Source: Xenophilus aerolatus
GTDB lineage: Bacteria > Pseudomonadota > Gammaproteobacteria > Burkholderiales > Burkholderiaceae_C
Direction of reading: 5' to 3'
Assembly (NCBI GenBank): GCA_029968055.1
Contig: JASCNX010000005.1
Location: 186,001-250,000 of the forward strand
DNA length: 64,000 bases
Positions 46,737 through 56,901 of this stretch are shown piece after piece (position 1 is the first letter of the stretch; each line of letters starts with the position of its first letter). The position numbers and the translations under genes are program-made. The notes under the pieces were generated by a model. That model was not told the DNA's origin and did no database searches. It saw nothing but the letters and a program-made list of their open reading frames with translations.

Positions 46737-47657
46737 ATGGAAAACTACGCACTCCTCCTGGGCGCCATGCTCAGCGCCGGCACCGTGCTGGCCATCGCGG
46801 CGCTGGGCCTGCTCATCAACGAGAAGGCCGGCATCGTCAACCTGGGCGCCGAGGGCATGATGCTGTGCGCCGCCATCGCGGGCTTCGCGGGCTATGTGCA
46901 CACGCACAACCCGTGGGTCGGCTTCCTGGCGGGCATGGCGGCCGGCGCGGCGCTGGCGGCGGTGTTCGGCGTGCTGGTGATCTGGCTCAACACCAACCAG
47001 TACGCCACCGGCCTGGCGCTGTCGCTCTTCGGCGTCGGCTTCTCGGCCTTCGTGGGCATCAACTACGTGCAGGCCAAGGCGCCGGGCGGCATGGGCTTCG
47101 CGGTTCCCGTGCTGGGCGACATTCCCTTCGTCGGGCCGGCGCTCTTCCGGCATCACCCGCTGGTGTACTTCGCGGTGGCGCTGACCTTCGCACTGGTGTG
47201 GTTCCTGTATCGCACGCGGGCCGGCCTGGTGCTGCGCTCGGTCGGCGAGTCGCCGGAGTCGGCCCATGCGCTGGGCTATCCCGTGCGACGCATCCGCCTC
47301 CTGGCCGTGGTCGCCGGCGGCGCGCTGTGCGGGCTGGCGGGCGCCTACCTGTCGGTGGCGTACACGGGCCTGTGGGTCGAGAACATGGTGGCTGGCCGCG
47401 GCTGGATCGCGCTGGCGCTGACCACCTTCGCCACCTGGCGGCCGGTGCGCGTGTTGCTGGGTGCCTACCTCTTCGGCGGCGTGACGCAGCTGGGCTTCCA
47501 CCTGCAGAGCGCGGGGGTCGACGTGCCCAGCCAGTTCCTGGCCATGATGCCGTACCTGGCCACGATCGTGGTGCTGGCGCTGATCTCGCGCAACCCGGCC
47601 TTCATCCGCGTGAACATGCCGGCGTCGATCGGCAAGCCCTTCTACCCGGGCTCCTGA
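46737..47657 (+). CDS. BMP-type ABC transporter permease 2
   Basis: A 306-residue membrane permease, YufQ-like, the partner of the preceding protein. GLLINEKAGIVNLGAEGMMLCAAIAGF is the characteristic N-terminal block and GESPESAHALGYPVRRIRLLAVVAGGALCGLAGAYLSV the conserved cytoplasmic loop with following helices. Its ATG lies one base after the previous stop (TGACATG). The binding-protein gene follows after 68 bases. Confidence 0.93.
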   Translation: MENYALLLGAMLSAGTVLAIAALGLLINEKAGIVNLGAEGMMLCAAIAGFAGYVHTHNPWVGFLAGMAAGAALAAVFGVLVIWLNTNQYATGLALSLFGVGFSAFVGINYVQAKAPGGMGFAVPVLGDIPFVGPALFRHHPLVYFAVALTFALVWFLYRTRAGLVLRSVGESPESAHALGYPVRRIRLLAVVAGGALCGLAGAYLSVAYTGLWVENMVAGRGWIALALTTFATWRPVRVLLGAYLFGGVTQLGFHLQSAGVDVPSQFLAMMPYLATIVVLALISRNPAFIRVNMPASIGKPFYPGS

Positions 47658-47725
47658 GCCCGGCCGGGGCATTCATAATCGCGAGTCCCTTTTTCCAGCC
47701 AACTGTCCTGTCGAGGATCTCTTTC

Positions 47726-48895
47726 ATGCAAGCACTGAACAAGCGCTCCCTGCTCAAGCTGGCCGCCCTGTCGGCCGTCGCGTCGGCCGCCCTGATGGGC
47801 TGCGGCAAGAAGGAGGAGGCCCCGGCGCCCGCCGCCGCACCGCCTGCGCCGGCCCCGACCGCCGCTGCGCCCGCACCCGCGCCGGCCGCACCGCTGAACA
47901 TCGCCTTCGCCTACGTCGGCCCGGTCGGCGACGGCGGCTGGACCTTCGCGCACGACACCGCGCGCAAGGCGCTGGAGAAGGAATTCGGCGACAAGATCAA
48001 GACCACCTTCGTCGAGAGCGTGCCCGAGTCGGCCGACGCCGAGCGCGTGTTCCGCGACTTCGTGGGCCAGGGCAACAAGCTGGTCTTCGGCACCACCTTC
48101 GGCTACATGGAGCCGATGCTCAAGGTCGCCAACGACAGCAAGGACGTCAAGTTCGAGCATGCCACCGGCTACAAGACGGCCGAGAACATGCGCACCTACG
48201 ACAGCCGCACCTACGAAGGCGCGTACATGGCCGGCATCATCGCCGGCGCCATGACCAAGTCGAACAAGCTGGGCGTGGTGGGTTCGGTGCCGATCCCCGA
48301 GGTGCTGCGCAACATCAACTCTTTCACCCTGGGCGCCCAGTCGGTGAACCCGAAGATCACCACCAACGTGGTGTGGGTCAACGAGTGGTTCAGCCCGCCG
48401 AAGGAAACCGAAGCCGCCACGGCGCTCATCAACGGCGGCGCCGACGTGCTGTTCCAGAACACCGACTCGCCCGCCGTGCTCAAGACCGCGCAGGAAAAGG
48501 GCAAGCGCGCCTTCGGCTGGGATTCGGACATGACCGCCTACGGCCCCAAGGCCCACCTGGCCTCGGCCATCATCAACTGGACGCCGTACTACATCAAGGC
48601 CACCAAGGACGCGCTGGAAGGCACCTGGACCACCGGCCAGACCTGGTGGGGCGTAAAGGAAGGCGCGATCGACATCGTGTCGCTGGCCGAAGACGTGCCG
48701 GCCGAGACCAAGGCCAAGGTCGAGGAAGTGAAGAAGGGCCTGAAGGACGGCAGCTTCCAGATCTGGAAGGGCCCCATCGTCGGCCAGGACGGCAAGGAGC
48801 TCATCGCCGCCGGCGCCGCTGCCGACGACAAGTTCCTCTCGGGCGTGAACTTCTACGTCAAGGGCGTGGAAGGCAAGGTGCCTGGAAAGAACTGA
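47726..48895 (+). CDS. BMP-family ABC substrate-binding lipoprotein
   Basis: A 389-residue periplasmic binding protein of the Bmp/Med family, which binds nucleosides or purines. The signal peptide ends in the lipobox LMGCGKK, so the protein is membrane-anchored, followed by a 30-residue Ala-Pro linker. The binding domain begins LNIAFAYVGPVGDGGWTFAHD and includes FGTTFGYMEPMLKVA, YMAGIIAGAMTKSNKLGVVGS and FGWDSDMTAYGPKAHL. It ends the transporter operon, with a strong terminator 29 bases downstream. Confidence 0.94.
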   Translation: MQALNKRSLLKLAALSAVASAALMGCGKKEEAPAPAAAPPAPAPTAAAPAPAPAAPLNIAFAYVGPVGDGGWTFAHDTARKALEKEFGDKIKTTFVESVPESADAERVFRDFVGQGNKLVFGTTFGYMEPMLKVANDSKDVKFEHATGYKTAENMRTYDSRTYEGAYMAGIIAGAMTKSNKLGVVGSVPIPEVLRNINSFTLGAQSVNPKITTNVVWVNEWFSPPKETEAATALINGGADVLFQNTDSPAVLKTAQEKGKRAFGWDSDMTAYGPKAHLASAIINWTPYYIKATKDALEGTWTTGQTWWGVKEGAIDIVSLAEDVPAETKAKVEEVKKGLKDGSFQIWKGPIVGQDGKELIAAGAAADDKFLSGVNFYVKGVEGKVPGKN

Positions 48896-48923
48896 ACGGT
48901 CCTGCGAACGACCCGATCCAGGA

Positions 48924-48950
48924 AAGGCCGCGCAAGCGGCCTTTTTCTTG
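48924..48950 (+). terminator. Intrinsic terminator of the BMP transporter operon
   Basis: A perfect 9-bp stem (48924-48932 with 48937-48945) closes a GCAA loop and runs into TTTTTCTT. It lies 29 bases after the binding-protein stop. Confidence 0.93.
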
Positions 48951-49002
48951 GGTCTTGTCTGATGCGATCGTTGGGCGCGTACGAAGAGGGCATGATGACG
49001 CC

Positions 49003-50771
<1,769 letters not shown>

Positions 50772-50774
50772 GCC

Positions 50775-52091
50775 ATGGCCGAGCAACCGCACGCGGGGAC
50801 GGCCGCGGTCCTGCGCACGCTGGCCAACGGAGTGCGCCTGCTCGCCGTGCCCATGCCGCATGTGCAGAGCGCCAGCGTGGGCGTGTTCCTGCGGGTCGGC
50901 TCGCGCGACGAGACGCCGGCCAGCAACGGCATCAGCCACGTGCTCGAGCACATGGCCTTCAAGGGAACGGCCACGCGCTCGGTGCAGGCGATCAACCTGG
51001 ACGCGGAGCGCCTGGGCGCCGACGTGAATGCGTTCACCGGCAAGGATTCCACGGCCTACTTCATGACGGGCCTGGGTCGCCACGCCAACGCGCTGCTGCG
51101 CATGACGGCCGACATCGTGCTGAACAGCAGCTTTCCCGAGCACGAGCTGCAGCGCGAGCTGGAGGTGATCCGCCAGGAGGCGATCGAGTACGACGAGGAC
51201 CCGCAGGACAGCGCCGACGACCTGCTCGACCGCGCCCTCTGGGGCGACGCGCCCATGGGCATGCCGGTGATCGGCACGCTGGCCAACATCGAGGGCTTCA
51301 CGCGCGGCGACCTGGTGCGCCATGTGCAGTCGCACTACGTGGCCGACAAGACGGTCGTCGCCGCGGCCGGCCATTTCGACGTCGAGGCCTGGATGGCGCT
51401 GGCCGGCGAACTGTTCGGTGCCATGCCCTCGGCGCCCGATCCGTCGACGGCCCGGCCGCCGGTGCCGGCCGCGTACGTCGGGCAAGCGCTGGCGCGCCGC
51501 TTCACGCAGGTGTCGCAGGTGTTCGTGAACATCGCCTATCCGGTGGCGCCTGCGCAGCCCGAGGCGATGCCCGCGCAGCGCTGGCGTCTGGCGGCCGCGG
51601 TGGCCGCCAACCTGTTCGGCAGCGGCATGTCCTCGCCGCTGTCCGACACGATCCGGGAGAAGCTCGGGCTGGCCTACACGGTCGACGCCACGCTCGACAA
51701 GGGGGACGTCTGGGCCAACTTCGTCGTGAGCGCGGTGACGACCCCCGACAAGCTGGACGCGCTGGTCGCGGCCGCGGGCGAGCTGCTGCGTGCCCAGGCG
51801 AGTGCGATCGACCCGGTGCACCTGGAGCGGGCCAGGAACCAGCTGACCGTGTCACGCGTCCGTGCCGCCGAACGCACCTACGCCACCATGGAGCAGGCCG
51901 TGGAGGAACTGATGGCCAGCGGCACCGTGATGCCGACGGCCGACACCCTCGCCATGATCGAGGACATCGGCGCCGACGAGGTGCGCGCCGTCTTCGAACG
52001 CATGCTGGCGCAGCCGCCTGCGCTGGCGATCACGGGCAAGGGCGCCAATGCGCGAGCCGCGCGCCAGCTCGCCGCGCGCCTGGCGGCATGA
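50775..52091 (+). CDS. M16-family zinc peptidase
   Basis: A 438-residue pitrilysin/processing-protease family member. The inverted zinc motif is HVLEHMAFKG (HxxEH), with the third ligand Glu about 77 residues later in VIRQEAIEYDEDP. The C-terminal half holds the substrate-binding SPLSDTIREKLGLAYTVDA. Length matches the single-chain 420-440 residue bacterial peptidases. No signal peptide is seen, so it is probably cytoplasmic. It begins three bases after the adenine deaminase stop, hence likely co-transcribed, though function is unrelated. Confidence 0.92.
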   Translation: MAEQPHAGTAAVLRTLANGVRLLAVPMPHVQSASVGVFLRVGSRDETPASNGISHVLEHMAFKGTATRSVQAINLDAERLGADVNAFTGKDSTAYFMTGLGRHANALLRMTADIVLNSSFPEHELQRELEVIRQEAIEYDEDPQDSADDLLDRALWGDAPMGMPVIGTLANIEGFTRGDLVRHVQSHYVADKTVVAAAGHFDVEAWMALAGELFGAMPSAPDPSTARPPVPAAYVGQALARRFTQVSQVFVNIAYPVAPAQPEAMPAQRWRLAAAVAANLFGSGMSSPLSDTIREKLGLAYTVDATLDKGDVWANFVVSAVTTPDKLDALVAAAGELLRAQASAIDPVHLERARNQLTVSRVRAAERTYATMEQAVEELMASGTVMPTADTLAMIEDIGADEVRAVFERMLAQPPALAITGKGANARAARQLAARLAA

Positions 52092-52115
52092 AGTCCTGGG
52101 CAGGTCGGCGCTGCG

Positions 52116-53366
52116 TCATGACGCGGTAGCGGCGCCCAGCTTGCGGCGGCGCTGCACCCACGCATTGCCCAGCGCACCGGCGGCCATCAGCACGCAGGTG
52201 CCCAGGAACACCGCCGGCATGCCGATGTGCCCGCCGACGTAGCCGCCCATGAGCGGCCCGGCGACCTGGCCCACGTACTGCGCGGACACCGACCAGCCGA
52301 GCATCTGGCCGGCGGCGTTCTCGGGCACGTGGTGCCGGATCACGGCGGCGATGCAGGGCAGCAGCCCGCCCAGCGACAGGCCCATGAGGAAGCGCAGCGC
52401 CACCAGCTGCCAGCCGGCGGTGACGAAGGCCTGCGGCACCAGCAGCAGCGCCGACACCGCGAGGCAGGCGACGATCACGTTCCAGTGCCCGATGCGGTCG
52501 GCCAGCTTCCCCAGGCGCGCGGCCGAGAGGATGCTGCCCAGCGCGGCGGCGGACATCACCACGCCTGCCACCAGCGTGACCTGCGCCGCGTCGCGCACCA
52601 GCGTGGCCACGTAGACGGTGATGATCGGCTCGATCGACATGTTGGCCAGCATCAGCAGCATGCCGGTGACGAACATGGCCGCGACCGGCCCCTTGTCGGG
52701 GATCGAGGCCCAGCCGGCACCCACGGGCTTGCCCTTGGCGTCGCGCGGCCGCGGTGCCTCCCGGATGAGCAGGGCGGTGGCCAGGAAGGCCACGAAGATC
52801 ACCGCGCCCGCAGCGAAGAAGGTGGCGCGGATGCCGATCAGCGGTGGCAATGCGCCACCCACCAGCGGGCCGACGAGGTTGCCCGCCATGATGGCCGAGG
52901 ACATCGTGCCCAGCGCCCAGCCCGAACGGGCCTTGGGCGTCTGCGTGGCCACGAGCAGCATCGAGCCCGACGCATAGCCGCCCAGCAGGCCGGCCAGCAG
53001 CCGCAGGCCGACGAGCTGCCAGACGTCCTGCGCGATGCCGATGAGCGCCATGGCCATCGCCATGCCCAGGCTGGCACGGATGAGCATCAGCTTGCGGCCG
53101 TACAGGTCGGCGAGCCGGCCCCACAGCGGCGCCACCAATGCGGCGGTGAGGAAGGTCGCGCCGTAGGCCGCACCCGACCACTGCACGATGGCGGCATGCT
53201 CCTTGACGCCCAACTGCTCGACGTACAGCGGCAGGAAGGGCAGCAGCAGCGTCATCGCCACGATGGTCGTGAACGAGCCGAACATGCACACCGCGAGGTT
53301 GCGGCGCCACGGGCCCTCGTCGGGGATCGGGGTGGGCGCACTCGCGCCGGAGGCCGCGGAAGACAT
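52116..53366 (-). CDS. MFS transporter, drug-efflux type
   Basis: A 416-residue major facilitator with about 12 membrane helices. Motif A is GRLADLYGRKLML in the first loop and a relaxed copy, RLGKLADRIGHW, in the second half. The pattern resembles TetA/MdtG-type proton antiporters, but a purine or metabolite efflux role cannot be excluded. The N-terminus MSSAASGASAPTPIPDEGPWRR is hydrophilic. It converges with the M16 peptidase across 24 bases and is divergent from the second BMP binding-protein gene. Confidence 0.9.
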   Translation of the reverse strand: MSSAASGASAPTPIPDEGPWRRNLAVCMFGSFTTIVAMTLLLPFLPLYVEQLGVKEHAAIVQWSGAAYGATFLTAALVAPLWGRLADLYGRKLMLIRASLGMAMAMALIGIAQDVWQLVGLRLLAGLLGGYASGSMLLVATQTPKARSGWALGTMSSAIMAGNLVGPLVGGALPPLIGIRATFFAAGAVIFVAFLATALLIREAPRPRDAKGKPVGAGWASIPDKGPVAAMFVTGMLLMLANMSIEPIITVYVATLVRDAAQVTLVAGVVMSAAALGSILSAARLGKLADRIGHWNVIVACLAVSALLLVPQAFVTAGWQLVALRFLMGLSLGGLLPCIAAVIRHHVPENAAGQMLGWSVSAQYVGQVAGPLMGGYVGGHIGMPAVFLGTCVLMAAGALGNAWVQRRRKLGAATAS

Positions 53367-53463
53367 GCGCCCGATTCTGCGGCGCGCCCGGCGATCGCGC
53401 CCTTGCCGATGCGCGGCGGTGGGCATCGCGGCGGCAGAAGGCGCCGCTCCTACAATCGCGGTT

Positions 53464-53500
53464 CGCGCTGCAGGCGTCCCGGCTGCAGCGCGTTTTGTTT
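53464..53500 (+). terminator. Attenuator-like hairpin in the leader of the second BMP gene
   Basis: A perfect 10-bp stem, CGCGCTGCAG (53464-53473) with CTGCAGCGCG (53483-53492), runs into TTTTGTTTG. It lies directly after a TACAAT -10-like box at 53451-53456 and about 110 bases before the gene, so transcripts would meet a terminator right after initiation. It faces away from the divergent MFS gene. Confidence 0.6.
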
Positions 53501-53534
53501 GTTCGTCGTCGGGCCGACCCGTGACGACAGGCAT

Positions 53535-53575
53535 CCCCTCGGGGGGCGGTCGACCTGATGCGACCGGCCGAGGGG
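53535..53575 (+). promoter_or_regulatory. Second leader hairpin before the BMP gene
   Basis: CCCCTCGG (53535-53542) pairs with CCGAGGGG (53568-53575), enclosing an inner CGGTCG/CGACCG stem with an ACCTGATG loop and a GGGG bulge. With the upstream attenuator it may form a regulated leader RNA. I recognise no riboswitch class. Confidence 0.45.
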
Positions 53576-53610
53576 CCTTCCATGTCACCGGGTCCATGTC
53601 GAGGAACACC

Positions 53611-54708
53611 ATGTACAAAAACCTCGTCGGCCGCGCCGTTCTGGCGTGTGCCGCGACTTTTCTTTGCCTTCCCACCCTGGCGCAGAAGCCGGCCCCCGAG
53701 CCGCTGAAGATCGGCTTCGTCTATGTGGCGCCGCTGTCCGATGCGGGCTGGGTGCGCCAGCACGACGAGGGCCGCAAGGCCATCGAGGCGGCGCTCCCGG
53801 GGCAGGTGAAGACCACCTACGTCGAGAACGTGGCCGAAGGCGCCGACGCCGAGCGCGTGATCCGCGATCTGGCGATGCAGGGCAACCGGCTGATCTTCAC
53901 GCCGAGCTTCGGCTACATGGAGCCGACCCTGAAGGTGGCGAAGGACTTCCCCGAGGTGAAGTTCGAATCCATCACCGGCTACAAGCGCGCGCCCAACGTG
54001 GCGACGGCCAACGCGCGCTACTACGAGGGCCGCTACCTCGCCGGCGTGGCGGCCGGCCGCATGACCAAGTCGAACATCGCGGGCTACGTGGCGGGCTTCC
54101 CGATCCCCGAGGTGCTGCAGGGTCTGAACGCCTTCACGCTGGGGATGCGTTCGGTCAATCCGAAGGCGCAGGTCAAGGTGGTGTGGCTCAACGTCTGGTT
54201 CGATCCGCCGCAGGAGCGCGACGCGGCCATGCGCCTGTTCGACCAGGGGGTGGACGTGATCGCTTTCCACACCGGCTCGACGGCCGTCATGAAGGCCGCG
54301 CAGGACCGCGGCCGCTGGGCCGTCGCCTACCACTCCGACATGCGCCAGGTGGCGCCCGACGCGCAGCTCGTCGCCGTCACGCACCGCTGGGGCGACTACG
54401 ACACGCGCCGCGCGAGGGCGGTGCTCGACGGCACCTGGAAGAGCGAGGACACCTGGGGCGGCGTGAAGGAGGGCATGGTGCGCGTCGGCGACTTCGGGCC
54501 CAAGGTGCCGGAAGCGGTGCGCCAGGAAGTGCTCGCGCGGCAGCAGGACATTGCCGCCGGCCGGCTGCAGCCTTTTCGCGCCGGCGGGCAGGATGTGCGC
54601 GACAACGAGGGCCACGTGACGATCGCCAAGGGCAGCGCGCTGACCGACGCGCAGATCCTGCAGATGAACTGGCTGGCCGACGGGGTGCAGGGGCGCATCG
54701 CCCGCTGA
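53611..54708 (+). CDS. BMP-family periplasmic binding protein, second copy
   Basis: A 365-residue Bmp/Med-family binding protein, related to the one at 47.7 kb (shared FGYMEPTLKVAKD, GYKRAPN, GYVAGFPIPEVLQGLNAFTLGMRSVNP). The signal peptide MYKNLVGRAVLACAATFLCLPTLAQ ends with an Ala-type cleavage site and no lipobox, so it is soluble in the periplasm. GAGGAA lies 6 bases before the ATG at 53611. No permease or ATPase gene adjoins it; it may share the transporter at 44-47.7 kb with a different ligand range. Its leader contains two hairpins. Confidence 0.92.
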   Translation: MYKNLVGRAVLACAATFLCLPTLAQKPAPEPLKIGFVYVAPLSDAGWVRQHDEGRKAIEAALPGQVKTTYVENVAEGADAERVIRDLAMQGNRLIFTPSFGYMEPTLKVAKDFPEVKFESITGYKRAPNVATANARYYEGRYLAGVAAGRMTKSNIAGYVAGFPIPEVLQGLNAFTLGMRSVNPKAQVKVVWLNVWFDPPQERDAAMRLFDQGVDVIAFHTGSTAVMKAAQDRGRWAVAYHSDMRQVAPDAQLVAVTHRWGDYDTRRARAVLDGTWKSEDTWGGVKEGMVRVGDFGPKVPEAVRQEVLARQQDIAAGRLQPFRAGGQDVRDNEGHVTIAKGSALTDAQILQMNWLADGVQGRIAR

Positions 54709-54892
54709 GGCGGTTGCGCCGGCCTTCATGGCGGCCTGTGCCCGATCCCCGGGCGCTGCACGCCGATCGGCCCCGGGTCAACGTGCTGACCCGCGGGCGA
54801 CTCGCAGCCGGGGAAGGCGCCCGGCGCGGCGCTACGATGGCGCGGCGCCAGGCCGCCCGCGTGGTGGCCGGGGCGTCTGAAGGATCCGCCCC

Positions 54893-56815
54893 ATGTCTCT
54901 TGCTCCCGCCACCCCGTCGGCCGCGTTCTCGGCCGCCGCTCCCATCCGCAGCATCGACGACGTGCGACGCCTCGAGGCCACGCCGCTGGCCGAAGCGCTG
55001 ACCGTCCGCAGCACCTACGAGATCTTCCGCAATGCGGCTGCCGCCTTCGGCGACAAGCCGGCGCTGACCTTCCTGCGCACCGGCAACCCGGCCGACGCGC
55101 CGCTGCGCTGGAGCTATGCGCAGCTGCTGGCCGGCATCCACCAGACCGCCAATGCGCTGCATGCGCTGGGCGTGGGTCCGCAGGACGCGGTCGCCGTGCT
55201 GCTGCCCGGCTGCCTGGAATACCACCTGGCCCTGTGGGGCGGCGAGGCGGCCGGCATCGTGCAGCCGCTCAACCCGCTGCTCACCGACGAGAAGCTGGTG
55301 TCGCTCATGAACGCCGCCCGCGCCAAGGTGCTGATCGCCTGGGGCAGCGACGACGAGTCGGGCATGTGGTCCAAGGCGATGCGCATCCGCGGCCAGGTGC
55401 CGACGCTGGTGCAGGTGCTGCGCGTGTCTCCTCTCGACGAGGCCGCGGCGCCGGCGCTGCCCGAAGGCGTGGCCGATTTCGCGGCCGTGCGCGCCGCCCA
55501 GCCGGCCGACCGGCTGGTGAGCGGCCGCGACATCGCGCCGGCCGACATCGCCGCGTACTTCCACACCGGCGGCACCACCGGTGCGCCCAAGCTCGCGCGC
55601 CACAGCCATGGCGCCCAGGTGTTCACCGCCTGGGCCGGCGTGCAGCTCACGGGACTGGGCCCGAAGGACATCACCATCAACGGCTACCCGCTCTTCCACG
55701 TCGCGGGCGTGCTGCCGGCCTCGCTGGCATCGCTGTCGGCCGGGGTGGAGGTCATCATCCCGACGACCGCCCTGATGCGCAACAAGGAGGTGCTGGCGAA
55801 CTACTGGCGCCTGGTCGACACGTACAAGCCGACCTCGCTCTCGGCCGTGCCCACCGTGCTGGCCGCGCTGGCGAACGTGCCGCTGGAGGGCGCCGACATC
55901 TCCTCGATCCGCTACTGCCGCACCGGTGCCGCCGTGCTGCCGCCCGAACTGGGCCAGCGCTTCGAGCGCCAGTTCGGCCTGCATGTGCACGAGAGCCTGG
56001 GCATGACGGAGATGGCGGGCATCTCGACCATCACGCCACCGGGTGTGGTGGGGCCGGCGGGCTGCGTGGGCTTTCGCCTGCCGTATTCGCAGCTGCGCAT
56101 CGTCGCGCTCGACGCCCAGGGCGGCGCGAGCGACCGCGACGTGGCGCCGGGCGAAACGGGCATGGTGCTCTTCAAGTCGCCCAACCTCTTCTCGGGCTTC
56201 CTGGACGCGCAGGACACGGCCAAGGCCTTCACGCCCGACGGCTGGCTGGCCACCGGCGACCTGGGCTGGCTCGACGGCGACGAGCGGCTCAACCTCACCG
56301 GCCGCTCCAAGGACCTGATCATCCGCAGCGGCCACAACATCGACCCCAAGACCATCGAGGACGCGCTGGGCGCGCATCCCGCGGTGCAGCTCACGGCCGC
56401 GGTGGGCGCGCCCGACGCGTACGCCGGCGAGCTGCCCGTGGTGTTCGCGACGCTGGTGCCGGGTGCGCAGGTCACGCCGGAGGAGTTGCTGGCCTTCACG
56501 GCCGAGCGGGTGGACGAAGCGCCGGCGCGGCCCAAGGCCGTGTACCTGGTCGACCACCTGCCGATGACCAACGTGGGCAAGATCTTCAAGCCCGAACTGC
56601 GCCAGATGGCCGCCTGCCGCGTGGCCGACGCGCTGATCGCGCAGGCCGCCGACCGGCTGGGCGTGCCCGCGGCCGAACGGCCGCAGGCCAAGCCCGAGGG
56701 CGAGGCGGGGGTGCACGTGGCGCTGCCGGCCGGTGCCCGGGCCGCCGCATTGCGCGCAGCGCTGGAGGCCTCGCTCGGGGCGCTGCCGATGAAGGTGCGC
56801 ATCGAGGGCCCCTGA
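54893..56815 (+). CDS. Acyl-CoA synthetase (AMP-forming)
   Basis: A 640-residue ANL-superfamily acyl-CoA ligase. The ATP loop is YFHTGGTTGAPKLARHSH; later motifs are ESLGMTEMAG, DGWLATGDLGWLDGDERLNLTGRSKDLIIRSGHNIDP, and the C-terminal Lys in MTNVGKIFKPELR. About 65 residues follow that Lys, longer than usual. It carries a carboxylate to its CoA ester; the acid is unknown. It lies between the second BMP protein and guanine deaminase. The 184-base gap upstream holds a CGGGTCA/TGACCCG hairpin (54774-54793) and a weak TACGAT box. Confidence 0.91.
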   Translation: MSLAPATPSAAFSAAAPIRSIDDVRRLEATPLAEALTVRSTYEIFRNAAAAFGDKPALTFLRTGNPADAPLRWSYAQLLAGIHQTANALHALGVGPQDAVAVLLPGCLEYHLALWGGEAAGIVQPLNPLLTDEKLVSLMNAARAKVLIAWGSDDESGMWSKAMRIRGQVPTLVQVLRVSPLDEAAAPALPEGVADFAAVRAAQPADRLVSGRDIAPADIAAYFHTGGTTGAPKLARHSHGAQVFTAWAGVQLTGLGPKDITINGYPLFHVAGVLPASLASLSAGVEVIIPTTALMRNKEVLANYWRLVDTYKPTSLSAVPTVLAALANVPLEGADISSIRYCRTGAAVLPPELGQRFERQFGLHVHESLGMTEMAGISTITPPGVVGPAGCVGFRLPYSQLRIVALDAQGGASDRDVAPGETGMVLFKSPNLFSGFLDAQDTAKAFTPDGWLATGDLGWLDGDERLNLTGRSKDLIIRSGHNIDPKTIEDALGAHPAVQLTAAVGAPDAYAGELPVVFATLVPGAQVTPEELLAFTAERVDEAPARPKAVYLVDHLPMTNVGKIFKPELRQMAACRVADALIAQAADRLGVPAAERPQAKPEGEAGVHVALPAGARAAALRAALEASLGALPMKVRIEGP

Positions 56816-56901
56816 GCCCCGCGCCGGCATACACGCCGGCCGGATGCCGGCTATCCGGCGCGGCATATCCCGAGCGGGGCGCAATTCGTTAAGCTGGGCC
56901 G

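Noticed and set aside
53520-53580. TPP riboswitch suggested by ACCTGATG in the leader of the second BMP gene
   Set aside because: The obligatory CTGAGA element and the GGATAATGCCAGCG-like 3' part are missing, and the ACCTGATG here is a simple hairpin loop.
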